From Dryomyza anilis (taxonomy: Eukaryota; Arthropoda; Insecta; Diptera; Dryomyzidae), in assembly GCA_951804985.1 (NCBI GenBank), contig OX638130.1, positions 2,632,501 to 2,696,500 of the forward strand: a DNA stretch of 64,000 nucleotides. Direction: 5' to 3'. The position numbers and the translations under genes are program-made. The notes beneath the pieces were generated by a model. That model did not search any database. It was not told the origin of the DNA and saw only the letters and a list, made by a program, of their open reading frames with translations. This document shows, one piece after another, positions 24,181-35,850 of the stretch; the first letter of the stretch is position 1; every line of letters starts with the position of its first letter.

Positions 24181-25016
24181 ATACTAAAAAATAATAAAAA
24201 ATAATAAAAAAATATTAACTTTAAAAAAAATAATCTCTTTCGTTATATAAATGAAACCAACCAAATACATATTTCCCAAAAACTTGATAATTAATTAATT
24301 TATTTTTGATGAATTTTAAATGTGGGAATATGCATAACTCATTTCATATACTTAGTACATTTTAGAAACATCGTTTAAAAATATAAAATTTTTTTAACCC
24401 TAAACCACAGAAGTGACTTTTAGCAAAGAATTTTTAAATTTCTTTGTATTCCTCCAACTATTTATTATAGACCAAATTTTAATTTGAAATTATGGTTTTA
24501 GAGTAATTAGCGTCTAATGAAAATAGTAGCATAACATCATACGATAACCTCTACAATAAAAAAAATCAATAGATATTGCAGTTTTTATGGGGAGCGTGTG
24601 GCTCACTTCAGTCATTTTGTAACTTTTATATTTATATATTTGTTTTCAAAAATATAGTAATAATAATGACCCCAGACAAAATTTTTGACAGACTCAAGGT
24701 AGTTTTGAAACATTTTTCGACCTATTTCATTCAGACAAAAGCTGAGTTAGTATCAAAAGCTGTCTGTTTTCTGCTCGATGCCCAAAATATGTCGTGAATC
24801 TGCCATTATAATTCCACAACATTTTACAATCTGCTATACACTTCCCAAAATATTCCCTTTATTTTTGTGTTTGCCGGAAATATTCCAGAAAAATACCAAC
24901 AAATTTTGTCTCGGGATGATTGTGCTACCCAACAAATTCAAAACTGAATAATTTGAAATAGTTTATCTAGTTTTTCGAAACTTGTTGAACAACCCGGGTA
25001 GAAATTTACCCTATTA

Positions 25017-25533
25017 GGGCCAGTTTTTAAGTGCTAGTTGAACTGTGTTTGTGGTTTAAACTTCGTTTAAAATCAAAATCGATTTTTTCAGTGAACTTCA
25101 ACCGTCGTTTAAACTTAGTTTAAACGACCGATGCTGATGGTTTAAACTACGTTTAAACTTTCAAAGTTTTTGACATGAGTTTTTTTCACAACACTTTTCA
25201 CTATTTTCTGTCTTTTTTTTTGTATTTTTGCACACTATGCATTACAAAAAATTCTCACGTGCACTTTAGTTGCTCGTTCTCTTATTGAAATTTAAAAATA
25301 CATTATTTTTCTGAAACATTTTTTTTTATTTATTTAATTTTGAATGACATTTATCAGAAGTCAAAATCGAGAGAATTATTTGTCAATATGTGCAATATGT
25401 ATTTTCTTGGTTTGTGTTAATTTTAAACTATCACTGAAAAACTGCTAACTAAATTAAACGACGTTTAATTTAAAGAGAAGATTAATTAAACGGAGTTTAA
25501 ACTACGTTTAAACGAGCACTGAAAAACTGGCCC
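25017..25533. mobile_element. Harbinger-like MITE with TTA target duplication
   Basis: The left end GGGCCAGTTTTTAAGTGCTA and right end GAGCACTGAAAAACTGGCCC are inverted repeats with two or three mismatches. Each is flanked by TTA (25014-25016 and 25534-25536). A 3-bp TTA duplication and GGG-initial TIRs are characteristic of PIF/Harbinger. Both subterminal regions are full of GTTTAAAC palindromes. At 517 bp with no coding frame it is non-autonomous. Confidence 0.82.
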
Positions 25534-25649
25534 TTAGGGTAAGCATAATCATGGCCCGATCAAATAAGCAGCTACATGTCAGTTACATGACTAGAAAAAA
25601 AATCAATGATCACTTCCTTGTCATGACCCTATTATAACTTCTTCTAGGG

Positions 25650-25910
25650 AAGCTGCTTTTGTATTCCAAAAACCTGCCGTGAGGCAGTCAATTCAAATAT
25701 TGTTCACATAAAATTTGAATCTGGCGTCGACTGAATGAAACAGGCTATGCTATTCCTATGCTATTCCTAAAATCTGGCTGGAGGCAGGCATTCTTAAAAC
25801 AAAAAACAATTGTCTGCCGACAACTGGCTTTCGATATTCTACCGTAAACCGGCCTTGTAGCAGTCTATTTCAAATAGAATTCCAAAAACATTCCATAAAT
25901 ATGCCATGGC
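25650..25910 (+). repeat. Degenerate ~80-bp repeat (CTGCCGTGAGGCAGTC-like)
   Basis: Three or four diverged units contain CTGCCGTGAGGCAGTC, CTGGCTGGAGGCAGGC or CCGGCCTTGTAGCAGTC, with CTATTCC words between. It directly abuts the dispersed element at 25921. Confidence 0.45.
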
Positions 25911-25920
25911 ACGTACACAT

Positions 25921-26683
25921 TTTTATACCCTACACCTATGAGGTACAGGGTATATTAACTTTGTGCATATATTGTAACTCCCCTTAGGAGGAGTGTCCGG
26001 TATGGAAAAGTATATATATTCTTGATCAGCATCACTACCCGAGTCCGTTTAGCCATGTCCGTCTGTCTGTCCGTCTTGCTGTCTTGCTGTCCGAATACAG
26101 AATAACTTGAGAAATACTGATCAGAATGAGATGAAATTTCGTCTCAATATATTTTAGCCAAAATTAGGCACTGAGTTTGAAAATGAGCCAAATCGGTCAA
26201 CGGACACGCCCACCTCCCATACAAGTCACTTTTATGTAACTCTTTCGGAACTAATAACTCGAAAAGTAAAACGTGTTATTAGAATTCACCTAAGAATATG
26301 TGGTCTAAAAATGGGCGTGATACGCCCATTTTTTTTTCTTTATTTCCCGGGTTTTCATAGTGGAAATTTGATCCGTAAATTATTAAAATCAAATCTATGA
26401 AATATTAGCCTTTCAAAGTTTTAAATATAGGCGTGGTCAGCCCAATTATATTTTTCAAATTTTTTTTTTTTTGTTTTTTTATACTTTTATATACATTTTT
26501 TAATTTATGAGGTTGGGGAGGTTCAGCATAATTAAAAACTTTAAAAGTAAGGTATGCAATTAAATATCCCACATTAATATCACCACCAAAGGTGTAGGGT
26601 ATTCCACAGTCGGGCCCGACCGACTATAAAAATGCGCCCCATGTGACCGAACTTACCCATGTGACCTAACTTTCCCAACTCGT
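25921..26683 (-). mobile_element. Dispersed ~0.8 kb element, copy 1 (inverted relative to copy 2)
   Basis: Begins TTTTATACCCTACACCTATG and contains ATATATATTCTTGATCAGCAT, CATGTCCGTCTGTCTGTCCG, several GGGCGTG / CACGCCCA motifs and, near its right side, AAAGGTGTAGGGTATTCC. The ends ATACCCTACACCT and AGGTGTAGGGTAT are inverted. It is nearly identical over its length to 29841-30684 on the other strand. It has no open frame. Similar CATGTCCGTCTGTCCG/TTGATCAGCAT sequences are familiar from many fly genomes; the family name was not established here. Confidence 0.85.
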
Positions 26684-27410
26684 TTAACATGCCGATTACC
26701 TGAATCACGTGAAACCTGTAGGAATGCCCTGCTTAAAGTCTGACATTAAACTGCGCTTTTTGTATATATCTGTCGATATTCTCCCTGTAATCTGCGGAAT
26801 ATTTTGTCTCGGTAATGTTGTATTTTAAAACATACTAACATTTTTTCAAATGTATTTTTAAATACAAATTTAAAATATTGTGTTATAGAAATTTAAAAAA
26901 TCTAAAAAAACCTTGACTGCTTTAATAATGTATTTATAATTATTGCAGATATCTGTAGATATTAAATGTATGTAATTGTTTTAATTATATGCTTAAAATA
27001 TGCAAATTTATTCAGTTAAAACAGCTACACTCTCTGAACGTGGGAATTGTAACTGCATTCTTGCATATATCGAGATAGGTTTGGAATAAATAATAAACGC
27101 ATTCCTTTTATAGTCTAGTCTTAAAGTAAAAGTATAAAGTAATCGTTAAATGTATCTTTTATACAACACGATTTTACCGCGCCTCTAATTACAGACTAAC
27201 TGTAGACCAATAAAATGTTAATTTCCCATAAATTAAAAAATGTATAAATGCTAAATTTATGACTAATCTGTGCTTTATGAGTTTAGCAGACTTTTTAGTA
27301 TTTAGTAATATTTGTAATATACATAGTTAATAATGTGTGATTAAAAATTTGTATTGTTACATTCAAATTGAATGCAAATATTACATAAACCTACCACCAC
27401 CGTCAACTGA

Positions 27411-27454
27411 ACATAATTCCGTCATTTCAGGTTTAGAAAATGACGGAATTATGT
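27411..27454. repeat. Perfect 17-bp inverted repeat
   Basis: ACATAATTCCGTCATTT (27411-27427) and AAATGACGGAATTATGT (27438-27454) are exact reverse complements with a 10-base loop. A similar ATTCCGTCATTTCATAA string occurs alone at about 13470. Confidence 0.85.
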
Positions 27455-28488
27455 AAATTTCATAATTATAGTAGTTGTCAATTATTTAATAAAAAAGTTT
27501 TTAAATTTCAAAAAAAAAAGTTATAAACAATTCGTTTCCAATTGACAAACAAAATATAAAATTTTACTTTTTATATTATTTCGGTTCAAAAAAATGTCAT
27601 TAGAAACCACGATTTTGGTTCAAAGAATTAAATTTTTACATATGTTACATATTAAATTAACATATTCGAAAATTCACACCGATATCATGCTGCATTTCTT
27701 GACTTTTGCACTTTAAAAATCAAAAACTCTTGAAGCTTTTCATAAGAAACTCCAAACTTTATATTTCCTAACAATTACAAAAATATAAAAAATATAAAAA
27801 TATTACTTAAAGTAAATAAAATAAATTTTAAAAAATGTAAAAACAAATAACACTATTTAAAATACTCAGTCCACCGCTTTAGTATTAATAAAGACCTCAT
27901 TTAATGTCTTAATGGTAGCAAGTAGTTTGACATGCTGTCGGCAATTAAATTAAAACTACAAAAAATAATAAAACATAGAGTTCAAATAAAGTTATTAACC
28001 ACACTGTGTAACTGGCTGAAAAATGCGCAAGTTCGTTGCTCAAGTCTTTTGTTTGACCATGCTGCCTTTTGCTGTTTGCCATGGTTTTTCACATTCATAT
28101 CAATTGCAGCAGCAGCAGTTAACATGTTTATCGTCTTGAGATGCATGAAAATCTATTAAATTAATTTTTGTCACTTTCTGACGCATAGTCAAAATAAATA
28201 CATATTTGCATACAATTCGTTTCGCACCTAATTAAGCCGGCTTGTTTAAGTTGAAGTTGATGCAGTAGTGGGGGTTTTTATTTTTTATATTTTCAAACAC
28301 AGCTTATGGCCAGTGTTGCCAGAGTTTAAAAGAGCAGCGTAAGGAAATGAAACCATGTCAAGCGACACTGAGAAAACTATGTTTGTGTCTGTCGTAAAAC
28401 AAAACGACATGCGATTATTTTTGCAGATAAATTCAGCTGTACATATGCGAATTTTAAAGGAGTGTATATTGTATAACACGCGTATATA

Positions 28489-29085
28489 GTACACTGTAAA
28501 AAATACTTCTTATATATTTAAATTTAAATATGTAAAAATGTATTGAATTTAAATATATTTTTATTAAACACTAATATTTTTACTATATTTTCAGTATAAT
28601 GTCCAAATAAGGCGTTGAATAGTGGTATATTAAATTTCAATACATTTTTATTATATATTACTATTTTCAATATTACCCATAAGCTATTCAAAATGATTTT
28701 AGTGCATTTCAAAATTATTTTGTAATTCATGTATCGTATCGTCACCCTAAATAAGTATTAATTTTAAAGATATAAATATTTAAATTTTGTAATTATTTTT
28801 TTCAAATGGAAACGCATTATTATTATGAGCACAAAGTTAAATAATCGATAATTTATTCGTAATTTAAAAAACAACCTAAAATGACAGAATTATATTCAGC
28901 TGACGGATGTTATTCACTGTTATTATTCATATTATATATAACTTATTAAATAACTTATAACTTTACTTTTAAAAACGTCATTTTTATTATTTAATACACA
29001 TTTTTATTTAAGAATTTTTAATTTAAAATTTAAATACTTTTCCACTTATTTTTATTATTTTATTTATAGTGTAGCTTAGTACACA
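28489..29085. mobile_element. Possible MITE with ACACTGTAAA-like ends
   Basis: The left tip TACACTGTAAAAAATA and right tip TTTATTTATAGTGTA are roughly inverted, and TAGTACAC-like words lie at both edges. The interior is very AT-rich with TTTAAATTTAAATA words. Support is limited to the tips. Confidence 0.35.
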
Positions 29086-29840
29086 AGTGTTGTAGTCTCT
29101 AGAGTTTGCTGCATTTATATTGCATTATTTTCATTGTTTGGTGTTATTTTTGTGTTGACTTTTAAGAAAAGCAGCTGCATGTGAATTGCTGCAAATATTT
29201 GCAGATGGTTTCAGCTAATGGTTTTGACGCGTTGCGTTCAATTAACAATTGCATGTTGATACGAGGAAACTATGCAGGCATTTAAAAACATAACTTATAA
29301 AGCCTTTTTAATGACTGGAAAATTTGATAAATAGTTTTAAATGTAATAAAATAATTTAATAATTAATAAAATAATTTAAATCAATTTTATAATATTTTTA
29401 AATATTATTCATCTTTTCTAGTATATATTAAAACTTTTCTGAAATATTATTAAAACATTCAAAAAATTTGCTTATAATTCCTATGTAAATTTCAAAAAAT
29501 TAAAATCATTGTTCGACATTTTTAAATGTTTCAATTTTGAAAAATATATTTATACATTTTTAAAATAACTTTTAACACTTTTAAAATACTATAAAATTAA
29601 TTTCAAATATATTTAAACACTTTTAAATTTTGTTAGACATTTTAAATATATTCTTAAATTTTATTAATATTCTTAAACATTTTTTTTTTAATATTCTTAG
29701 ACACTTTTTTTTTAATTCTTAGACATTTTATAATAATTCTTAGACATTGTCTAAATAATCTTATACAGGGTGTTTGGTACATCTATGTCAATAACTCGGC
29801 AGGTGATTCTTTAATTCAAAAAATAAGAAAATGTAAAATA

Positions 29841-30487
29841 ACGAGTTGGGAAAGTTAGTTCACATGGGTAAGTTCGGTCACATATGGCGGATTTTTATAG
29901 TCGGTCGGGCCTGACTATGGAATACCCTACACCTTTGGTGGGGATATTAATGTGGGATATTTAATTGCATACCTTATGCTGAACCTCCCCAACCTCAAAA
30001 TATAATTCATATATCAGAAATTTACGTCTTATATCCCCATAAATTAAAAAATGTATATAAAAGTATAAAAAAACAAAAAAAAAATTTTTGAAAAATATAA
30101 TTGGGCTGACCACGCCTATATTTAAAACTTTGAAAGGCTAATATTTCATAGATTTGATTTTAGTAATTTACGGATCAAACTTCCACTATGAAAACCCGGG
30201 AAATAATGAAAAAAAAAAGTGGGCGGATCACGCCCATTTTTGGACCACATATTTTTAGGTGAATTATAACAATATGTTTTAAATTTTATAACTATATTTT
30301 GAATACTTTTCGAGTTATTAGTTCCTAAAGAGTTATATAAAAGTGACTTGTATGGGAGGTGGGCGTGTCCGTTGAGCGATTCGGCTCATTTTCAAACTCA
30401 GTTCCTACTTTTGGCTAAAATACATTGAGACGAAATTTCATCGCATTCTGATCAGTATTTCTCAATTTATTCTGTATTCGGACAGCA

Positions 30488-30543
<56 letters not shown>

Positions 30544-30684
30544 GGACATGGCAAAACGGACTCGGGTTGTGATGCTGATCAAGAATATATATACTTTTCC
30601 ATACCGGACACGCCTCCTAAGGGGCGTTACAATAAATGCACAAAGTTAATATACCCTGTACCTCATAGGTGTAGGGTATAAAAA
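29841..30684 (+). mobile_element. Dispersed ~0.8 kb element, copy 2 (nested)
   Basis: Reverse-complement twin of 25921-26683, starting ACGAGTTGGGAAAGTTAG and ending GGTGTAGGGTATAAAA. It differs by small changes, an extra ATAT-rich segment near 30000 and an expanded (GACA)n run at 30490-30545. It sits inside the CAGGGTGTTTGG element, so it inserted later than that element. Confidence 0.85.
30488..30545 (+). repeat. (GACA)n microsatellite inside the dispersed element
   Basis: About 13 GACA units preceded by AAGACG. The other copy of the element has only a few such units at the equivalent place, so the run expanded locally. Confidence 0.9.
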
Positions 30685-32908
30685 TATGTCTTTTTTTTGC
30701 ACCCAGTTTAAGATACAGGGTGTTTAGTAAATGCATATAACTTACTAGTCTATTCAAGAAAATTGGTTAAAAAATGTAATATGTTGATAAATGAATATCC
30801 CGAGTTATTGACATCGATGAACCAAACACCCTATATATATTTTTTAATAATCTTAGAAAACTTTTTTAATATACTTAGATTTTAAAATATTTTTAGATTT
30901 TTTTTTTTTTAATATTCTTCGACATTTTTTAAATACTCTTTACCAGTTTTAAAATACTCTTCGACATTTTTAAATATTCTTCGAAATTTTTTAAATATTC
31001 TCAGATATTTTCAAAACATTCTCAGATATATTTTTTTAAATATGCTTAGAAATATTTTTAATATTCCTAGATATTTATTTAATATTCTTAGATATTTTTA
31101 AATTTTTTTAGATATTTTTTAATATTTTTAGACATTTTTTAAATATTTTTAGACATATTAAATATTATTAAACATTTTCTAATACTCTTATATATTTTTT
31201 TAAATATACTTAGACATTTTTTAAATATCCTTAGATTTTTTATAATAATCTAAGATATTTTTTAATATTTTTTATATATTTATTAAATATTGTTATACAT
31301 TTTTAAAATATTGTTTAAACGTTTTTTACTTGAGTTTCACAATTTATTAATAATTTTAATAATAATAAATAATTATTTTTAAAGAAAATTAATTTCAATA
31401 AAAATAACTTATAACAAAGTAAAATAATTTTTAATTATTATCAAAAATCATTGAACGTCAAAACCACAACCACTATTTGCACTTGAACTTGCAAAACATT
31501 AATATTAACATAAAAGTTAAGTAACTAACTCTAAAGGTATTATTTCTAAATGAAGACCTCATTAAATTTTGCCTCTTTTAATGTTACATTAATTTTAGTT
31601 TTCTATTTTTAATAGACAGACAGCTAATACTTTTCATTGGCAATACATGTTAACATAGTAGAAAATCATTCAATTAAAAACGTTATATTTGTTTTAGTTT
31701 TAATTAATATTTCAAACTATTGGATAAATAATTTAAAAATGAGTAAAAGGCATTCGACATGCTTTAATTAAAATTGTTGCTTCAAACCATTGGCAACAAT
31801 TGTATTAAAGCATTACCACTGACCATAGCATTGAATCTACTCAATGAATGTTAAATATGAAGAAAAACTGTTGTTAATGCCTTTTAATTAAAGCAGTTCA
31901 GTCAAAAAAAAACATGAACTACGTTTAATTATTGTCGGTCGTTGCATGTTACTATTTTACAGACAAACGCCATAAATAAAAAAGGCTTTCAAAAAGCAGC
32001 GCAAAACAAGCCAAACGTTAAAATGACCAAGAGGCAAAATCACGTAGGAATATGGTCGAAAACCGCTCAATAGGAAATGCAAAAAATTAAGACAAATACA
32101 CATTTTAAAAATATAGAAAAAACTCAATTTAAATATTTAAAGAGTATTCAAAAATGAAAACCGACCACCTGATCTATAGAGTTAATAACTCACACATAAG
32201 ACTTGATGTCACAGAAGTTTTATTAGTTTCTGTAATAAATAAAACAGTCTAAAACCTTTACAAAAATGTCTTGGAAACAAAACAAAGTTTAATAGCTGAC
32301 TTATCCAACATTTTATAAAAAAAGCATCCTAAACATAAAAAAACCCATTATCCCTAGTGTACCGACAATCATTACAAATATTTCAATGCGGATCACAAGA
32401 ATTTTTAGAGTTCTGTATTTGGAGTACCGTTTTTATGACAGAAAATAGAATATCAATATTTTTTTGTACGAACAAAAGTGCATTGTATATGATTGTTCGC
32501 AAACAGTTCAACTGAAAAATTTTACCATTTTTCATATCCGAAATATTTTTAGAATCAAATTTGAAAGTTTTTCTGTTTGACATCATTAATAGGATTTTCC
32601 TAATGGGTACTTCGCCTATTTCTTACTATGTTGTATATGCAACTCTTCGTAATTTTCAACTCAAAAGCCATGGCTAGCGCAGTAGTTTTGACCACAAATG
32701 GCGCGTTTGGGCGATTGTGGGCTGGCGCTTTTAAATCTTCATGTTGAAGAATTTAGTGTTACCAGATTGTTGCAGCATTTAGCAGTATATTTGCACTTTA
32801 TTATTATGATATAACTATTGTATAATATAAAATTAAATGAAGCAACAAAAATTTAAATAAAATTTTTAATTTATTAATATAGATTAAAAAGTATTTTAAA
32901 TAAAATTT

Positions 32909-33830
32909 AATATTAAAAAATATTAAAAAAATATTAAAAAATATTAAAAAATATTCAAAAATATTCAAAAATATTAAAAAATATTAAAAAATATTCAAAA
33001 ATATTAAAAAATATTAAAAAATATTAAAAAATATTAAAAAATATTAAAAATTATTAAAAAATATTAAAAAATATTAAAAAATATTAAAAAATATTAAAAA
33101 ATATTAAAAAATATTAAAAAATATTAAAAAATATTACAAAATATTTAAAAATATTTAAAAATATTTAAAAATATTTAAAAATATTTAAAAATATTTAAAA
33201 ATATTTAAAAATATTTAAAAATATTAAAAAATATTAAAAAATATTAAAAAATATTAAAACATATTAAAAAATATTAAAAAATATTAAAAAATATTAAAAA
33301 ATATTAAAAAATATTAAAAAAATATTAAAAAATATTAAAAAATATTAAAAAATATTAAAAAATATTAAAAAATATTAAAAAATATTAAAAAATATTAAAA
33401 AATATTAAAAAATATTATAAAATACTAAAAAATATTAAAAAATATTAAAAAAAACTAAAAAAAATTAAAAAATATTAAAAAATATTAAAAAATATTAAAA
33501 AATATTAAAAAAATATTAAAAAATATTAAAAAATATTTAAAATATTAAATATAAATTACAAAATATTAAAAAATATTAAAAAATATTAAAAAATATTAAA
33601 AAATATTAAAAAATATTAAAAAATATTAAAAAATATTAAAAAATATTAAAAAATATTAAAAAATATTAAAAAATATTAAAAAATATTAAAAAATATTTAA
33701 AAAATATTAAAAAAAATTTAAAAATATTTAACAAATATTTAAAAAATATTAAAAAATATTAAAAAATATTAAAAAATATTAAAAAATATTAAAAAATATT
33801 AAAAAATATTAAAAAAAATATTAAAAAGTA
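32909..33830 (+). repeat. 10-bp array (ATATTAAAAA)n
   Basis: About 90 units of AATATTAAAA with blocks of variants: ATATTTAAAA for eight units near 33143-33223, and ATATTCAAAA near 32950-33000. The clustering of like variants indicates local unit duplication. Contains only A/T apart from rare C and G. Confidence 0.95.
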
Positions 33831-33929
33831 AAGTAAAAAGTAAAAAAAAAATATTAAAAACTTTATTTAAACCTTTTTTTATAAAACAATAAAAATATGA
33901 AAAAATAAAAATAATAAAAGTATCACATA

Positions 33930-34760
33930 ATAACCACAAAATAGAGCGCAGTGTGTCATTGCAGTCACTGCACAGCAGTCGCCTTAATTTGTGGCTGGGA
34001 ACTCAACATGCAAGCAGGAAGTTTTATTTATCCAATAACATTTAATTTCTTTTCTTTCGTTTGCGAAGCGACTCGAATTTCCTGAAATGCACTCGTGCCA
34101 ATGTTGGTCATAATGCTTAGGCGCCCGAGTAAGGATTGATGGTTGTTGTCGTCGGTTTAAAGTTGCTAATTATGCTGTTTGCATTAATTGTCATCAGCAG
34201 GTATTTTGCTTAAACAAAGCTTTATTTTCTTTTCTGTCGTAGTAAATCTTTCGTAGTATGAAGTACACTTCATTGTAAGTAGTCAAGTTCGTGTACACAG
34301 TCTTTGGTTTTTCGAGTTTGTTTCATAAGTCTTTGCTTTGTACCAGTGTTTGTATTTTCTTGTTTCTTTCGGAAATATTAGTATTTTAATTTCTTCTAAT
34401 TTTAGCAACAATTTTATGGTATTTTCAAATTGTATTTTGCAATAACAACCTATTTTATGAAAATGTTGCAATTGTTTTATTGCTTCTTCTAAGTCTCTTC
34501 TCTGGCTTGTCTTTAGTTTCAACCACAAATTACAAATCGCAAGTGCGCGAATCTAAACATTATTTAATTACAATCTTGCCACTGTCGCTTCTTCGTCATC
34601 GTCATCAGCATCATCATCAATTGAGTCTCATCTACTGCAACTTCATTATGCGTTTTGCCTTTCACTTCCTGGATGATTTATGCCGTGCAGTTGCTGCATT
34701 TGTCAGGTGGTTGCATGACAATGCTATTGCAGCAGCTACAATAAACACAAATTACTGACA
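33930..34760 (+). promoter_or_regulatory. Less AT-rich region just upstream of gene B exon 2
   Basis: Mixed-composition DNA near the 3' end of the intron, with GTCATCGTCATCAGCATCATC and GCAGTTGCTGCATTTGTCAGG. One + frame at 34480-34758 is open for 92 codons but low in coding character, and it has a stop before the acceptor. An intronic regulatory region is possible, based only on composition. Confidence 0.3.
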
Positions 34761-34844
34761 ACAAAAGCAAAAAGTGTATTCTATAAAACTAAATAAACAA
34801 TGTGCCAATTTTTTAATTAACAAATATTTTTCTTTCTTTTACAG

Positions 34845-35224
34845 TTTCCATTATTGCTGCTCCTCCTTGCAGCTCTGGCTCAAGCAGAGCCTGGCAGCAA
34901 AATCGTCGACAAGGAGACCAGTTACCCGAAGAAGGTCATGTCGTTGAAAAAACGTCTCACAAAAACAACAGCTGCATCTGTGACTACAACAACAACAACC
35001 ACTAAAGCGCCAACAGGAACACCAACAACAATTAAAACAAAAGTTTTGAAGCCTAGCAATTCTACGCTTGAGAGATTTAAGAATCTGCCAGAAGATGACT
35101 TGGAATTCATTGCCGAGCTAGACAAACAATTCAAAGTGCATGGCGAAAAAGTCAAGATCAAAGTTGAGCGTGAAAATACAACGGACTCGAAGAACTCTAA
35201 GCGTACAATTGATGGAGAGTTAGG
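34845..35224 (+). CDS. Gene B, second coding exon: end of signal peptide, Thr-rich and charged region
   Basis: The acceptor TTCTTTTACAG ends at 34844 and the donor GTATGT is at 35225. It reads in phase 0: FPLLLLLLAALAQA completes the signal peptide, then come a Lys-rich stretch (KKVMSLKKRLTK), a Thr-rich linker (VTTTTTTTKAPTGTPTT) and a conserved-looking acidic/amphipathic block (RFKNLPEDDLEFIAELDKQF, KVHGEKVKIKVERE). Two N-glycosylation sequons (NST, NTT) support secretion. A dibasic SKR occurs near the end. The exon ends in phase 2; the junction with 35851 gives Gly, then YGYPHNGYEYAKPK. Confidence 0.87.
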
Positions 35225-35850
35225 GTATGTTAAATAAAATTTAAAAATGTGTAAAGCTCTTAAAAAAGCTTTAAAGCTTCAATGTTTGAAATCTCCACAA
35301 AAACTTTTAAGCTCTAAAAAGCTTTTAATCTAAAAAAATATTTAAAGCTATAAAAAGCTTTTAAGCTCTAATTTTGTATGTTTTTAAAAGCTTTTAAACT
35401 CTAAATAAATATATTAAATTTAAAAGTGTTTTTAAACTCTAAAAAAAGCTATAAAAAAGCTTTTAAGCTAAAAAAGCTTTTAAGCTATAAAAAGCTTTTC
35501 AGTTCTAAAAGAATTTTAATAGAAAGGCTTGTAAGCCCTAAAAATTATCTAATTTCTAAAAATCTTTTAAGCCCTAAAAATATTAAAATATTAACTACAA
35601 TCTAAAATCTGTTAAGATCTAAAAAGCTGTTAAGTTATAATAAACCTTTAAGCTCTAAAAAATACGTATAAAGTTTAAAAAGCTTTTCAGCTCTAAAAGT
35701 TGTTAAGCTCTAAAAAGAGATTTCTATAAAACATTAATACTCCAAAAGCTCTACAGAAATTCAAAAATCTTAAGAACTTTAAAAATTGAAATAAAGCTGT
35801 TAATTTTCAAAGAAATTTATCTAATAATATCAATTTTTCATATACTCCAG
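35225..35850 (+). other. Gene B intron 2 with AAGCTTTTAAGCTCT repeats
   Basis: GTATGT donor and TATACTCCAG acceptor. Almost the whole intron is a degenerate repeat of roughly 20-25 bp built from AAAAAGCTTTTAAGCTCTAA. It is full of AAGCTT and AGCT palindromes, so it could fold readily. Confidence 0.82.

Larger units (their letters stand above)
29766..30832. mobile_element. CAGGGTGTTTGG-ended element(s), split by a nested insertion
   Basis: The left part CAGGGTGTTTGGTACATCTA...AATAACTCGG (29766-29799) pairs with CCGAGTTATTGACATCGATG...CAAACACCCTA (30799-30833). TATA lies outside both ends. The ~0.84 kb element at 29841-30684 lies between them. A further CAGGGTGTTTAGTAAATG tip at 30716 could make 30716-30832 a complete 117-bp MITE of the same family. 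Confidence 0.65.
22808..34844 (+). other. Gene B intron 1, 12.0 kb, rich in repeats and transposons
   Basis: Donor GTATGT and acceptor TTTCTTTTACAG. No further exon was recognised inside. The contents are listed separately: an ATATGCAAA array, a Harbinger-like MITE, two inverted copies of a dispersed element, a CAGGGTGTTTGG element and a 10-mer array. Stretches 24185-25010, 26690-29760 and 30840-32900 are AT-rich DNA without a supported gene. Confidence 0.78.

Noticed and set aside
34480..34758. 92-codon frame just upstream of gene B exon 2
   Set aside because: Composition is not coding-like, it stops before the acceptor, and the signal peptide is completed by splicing from 22807 to 34845.
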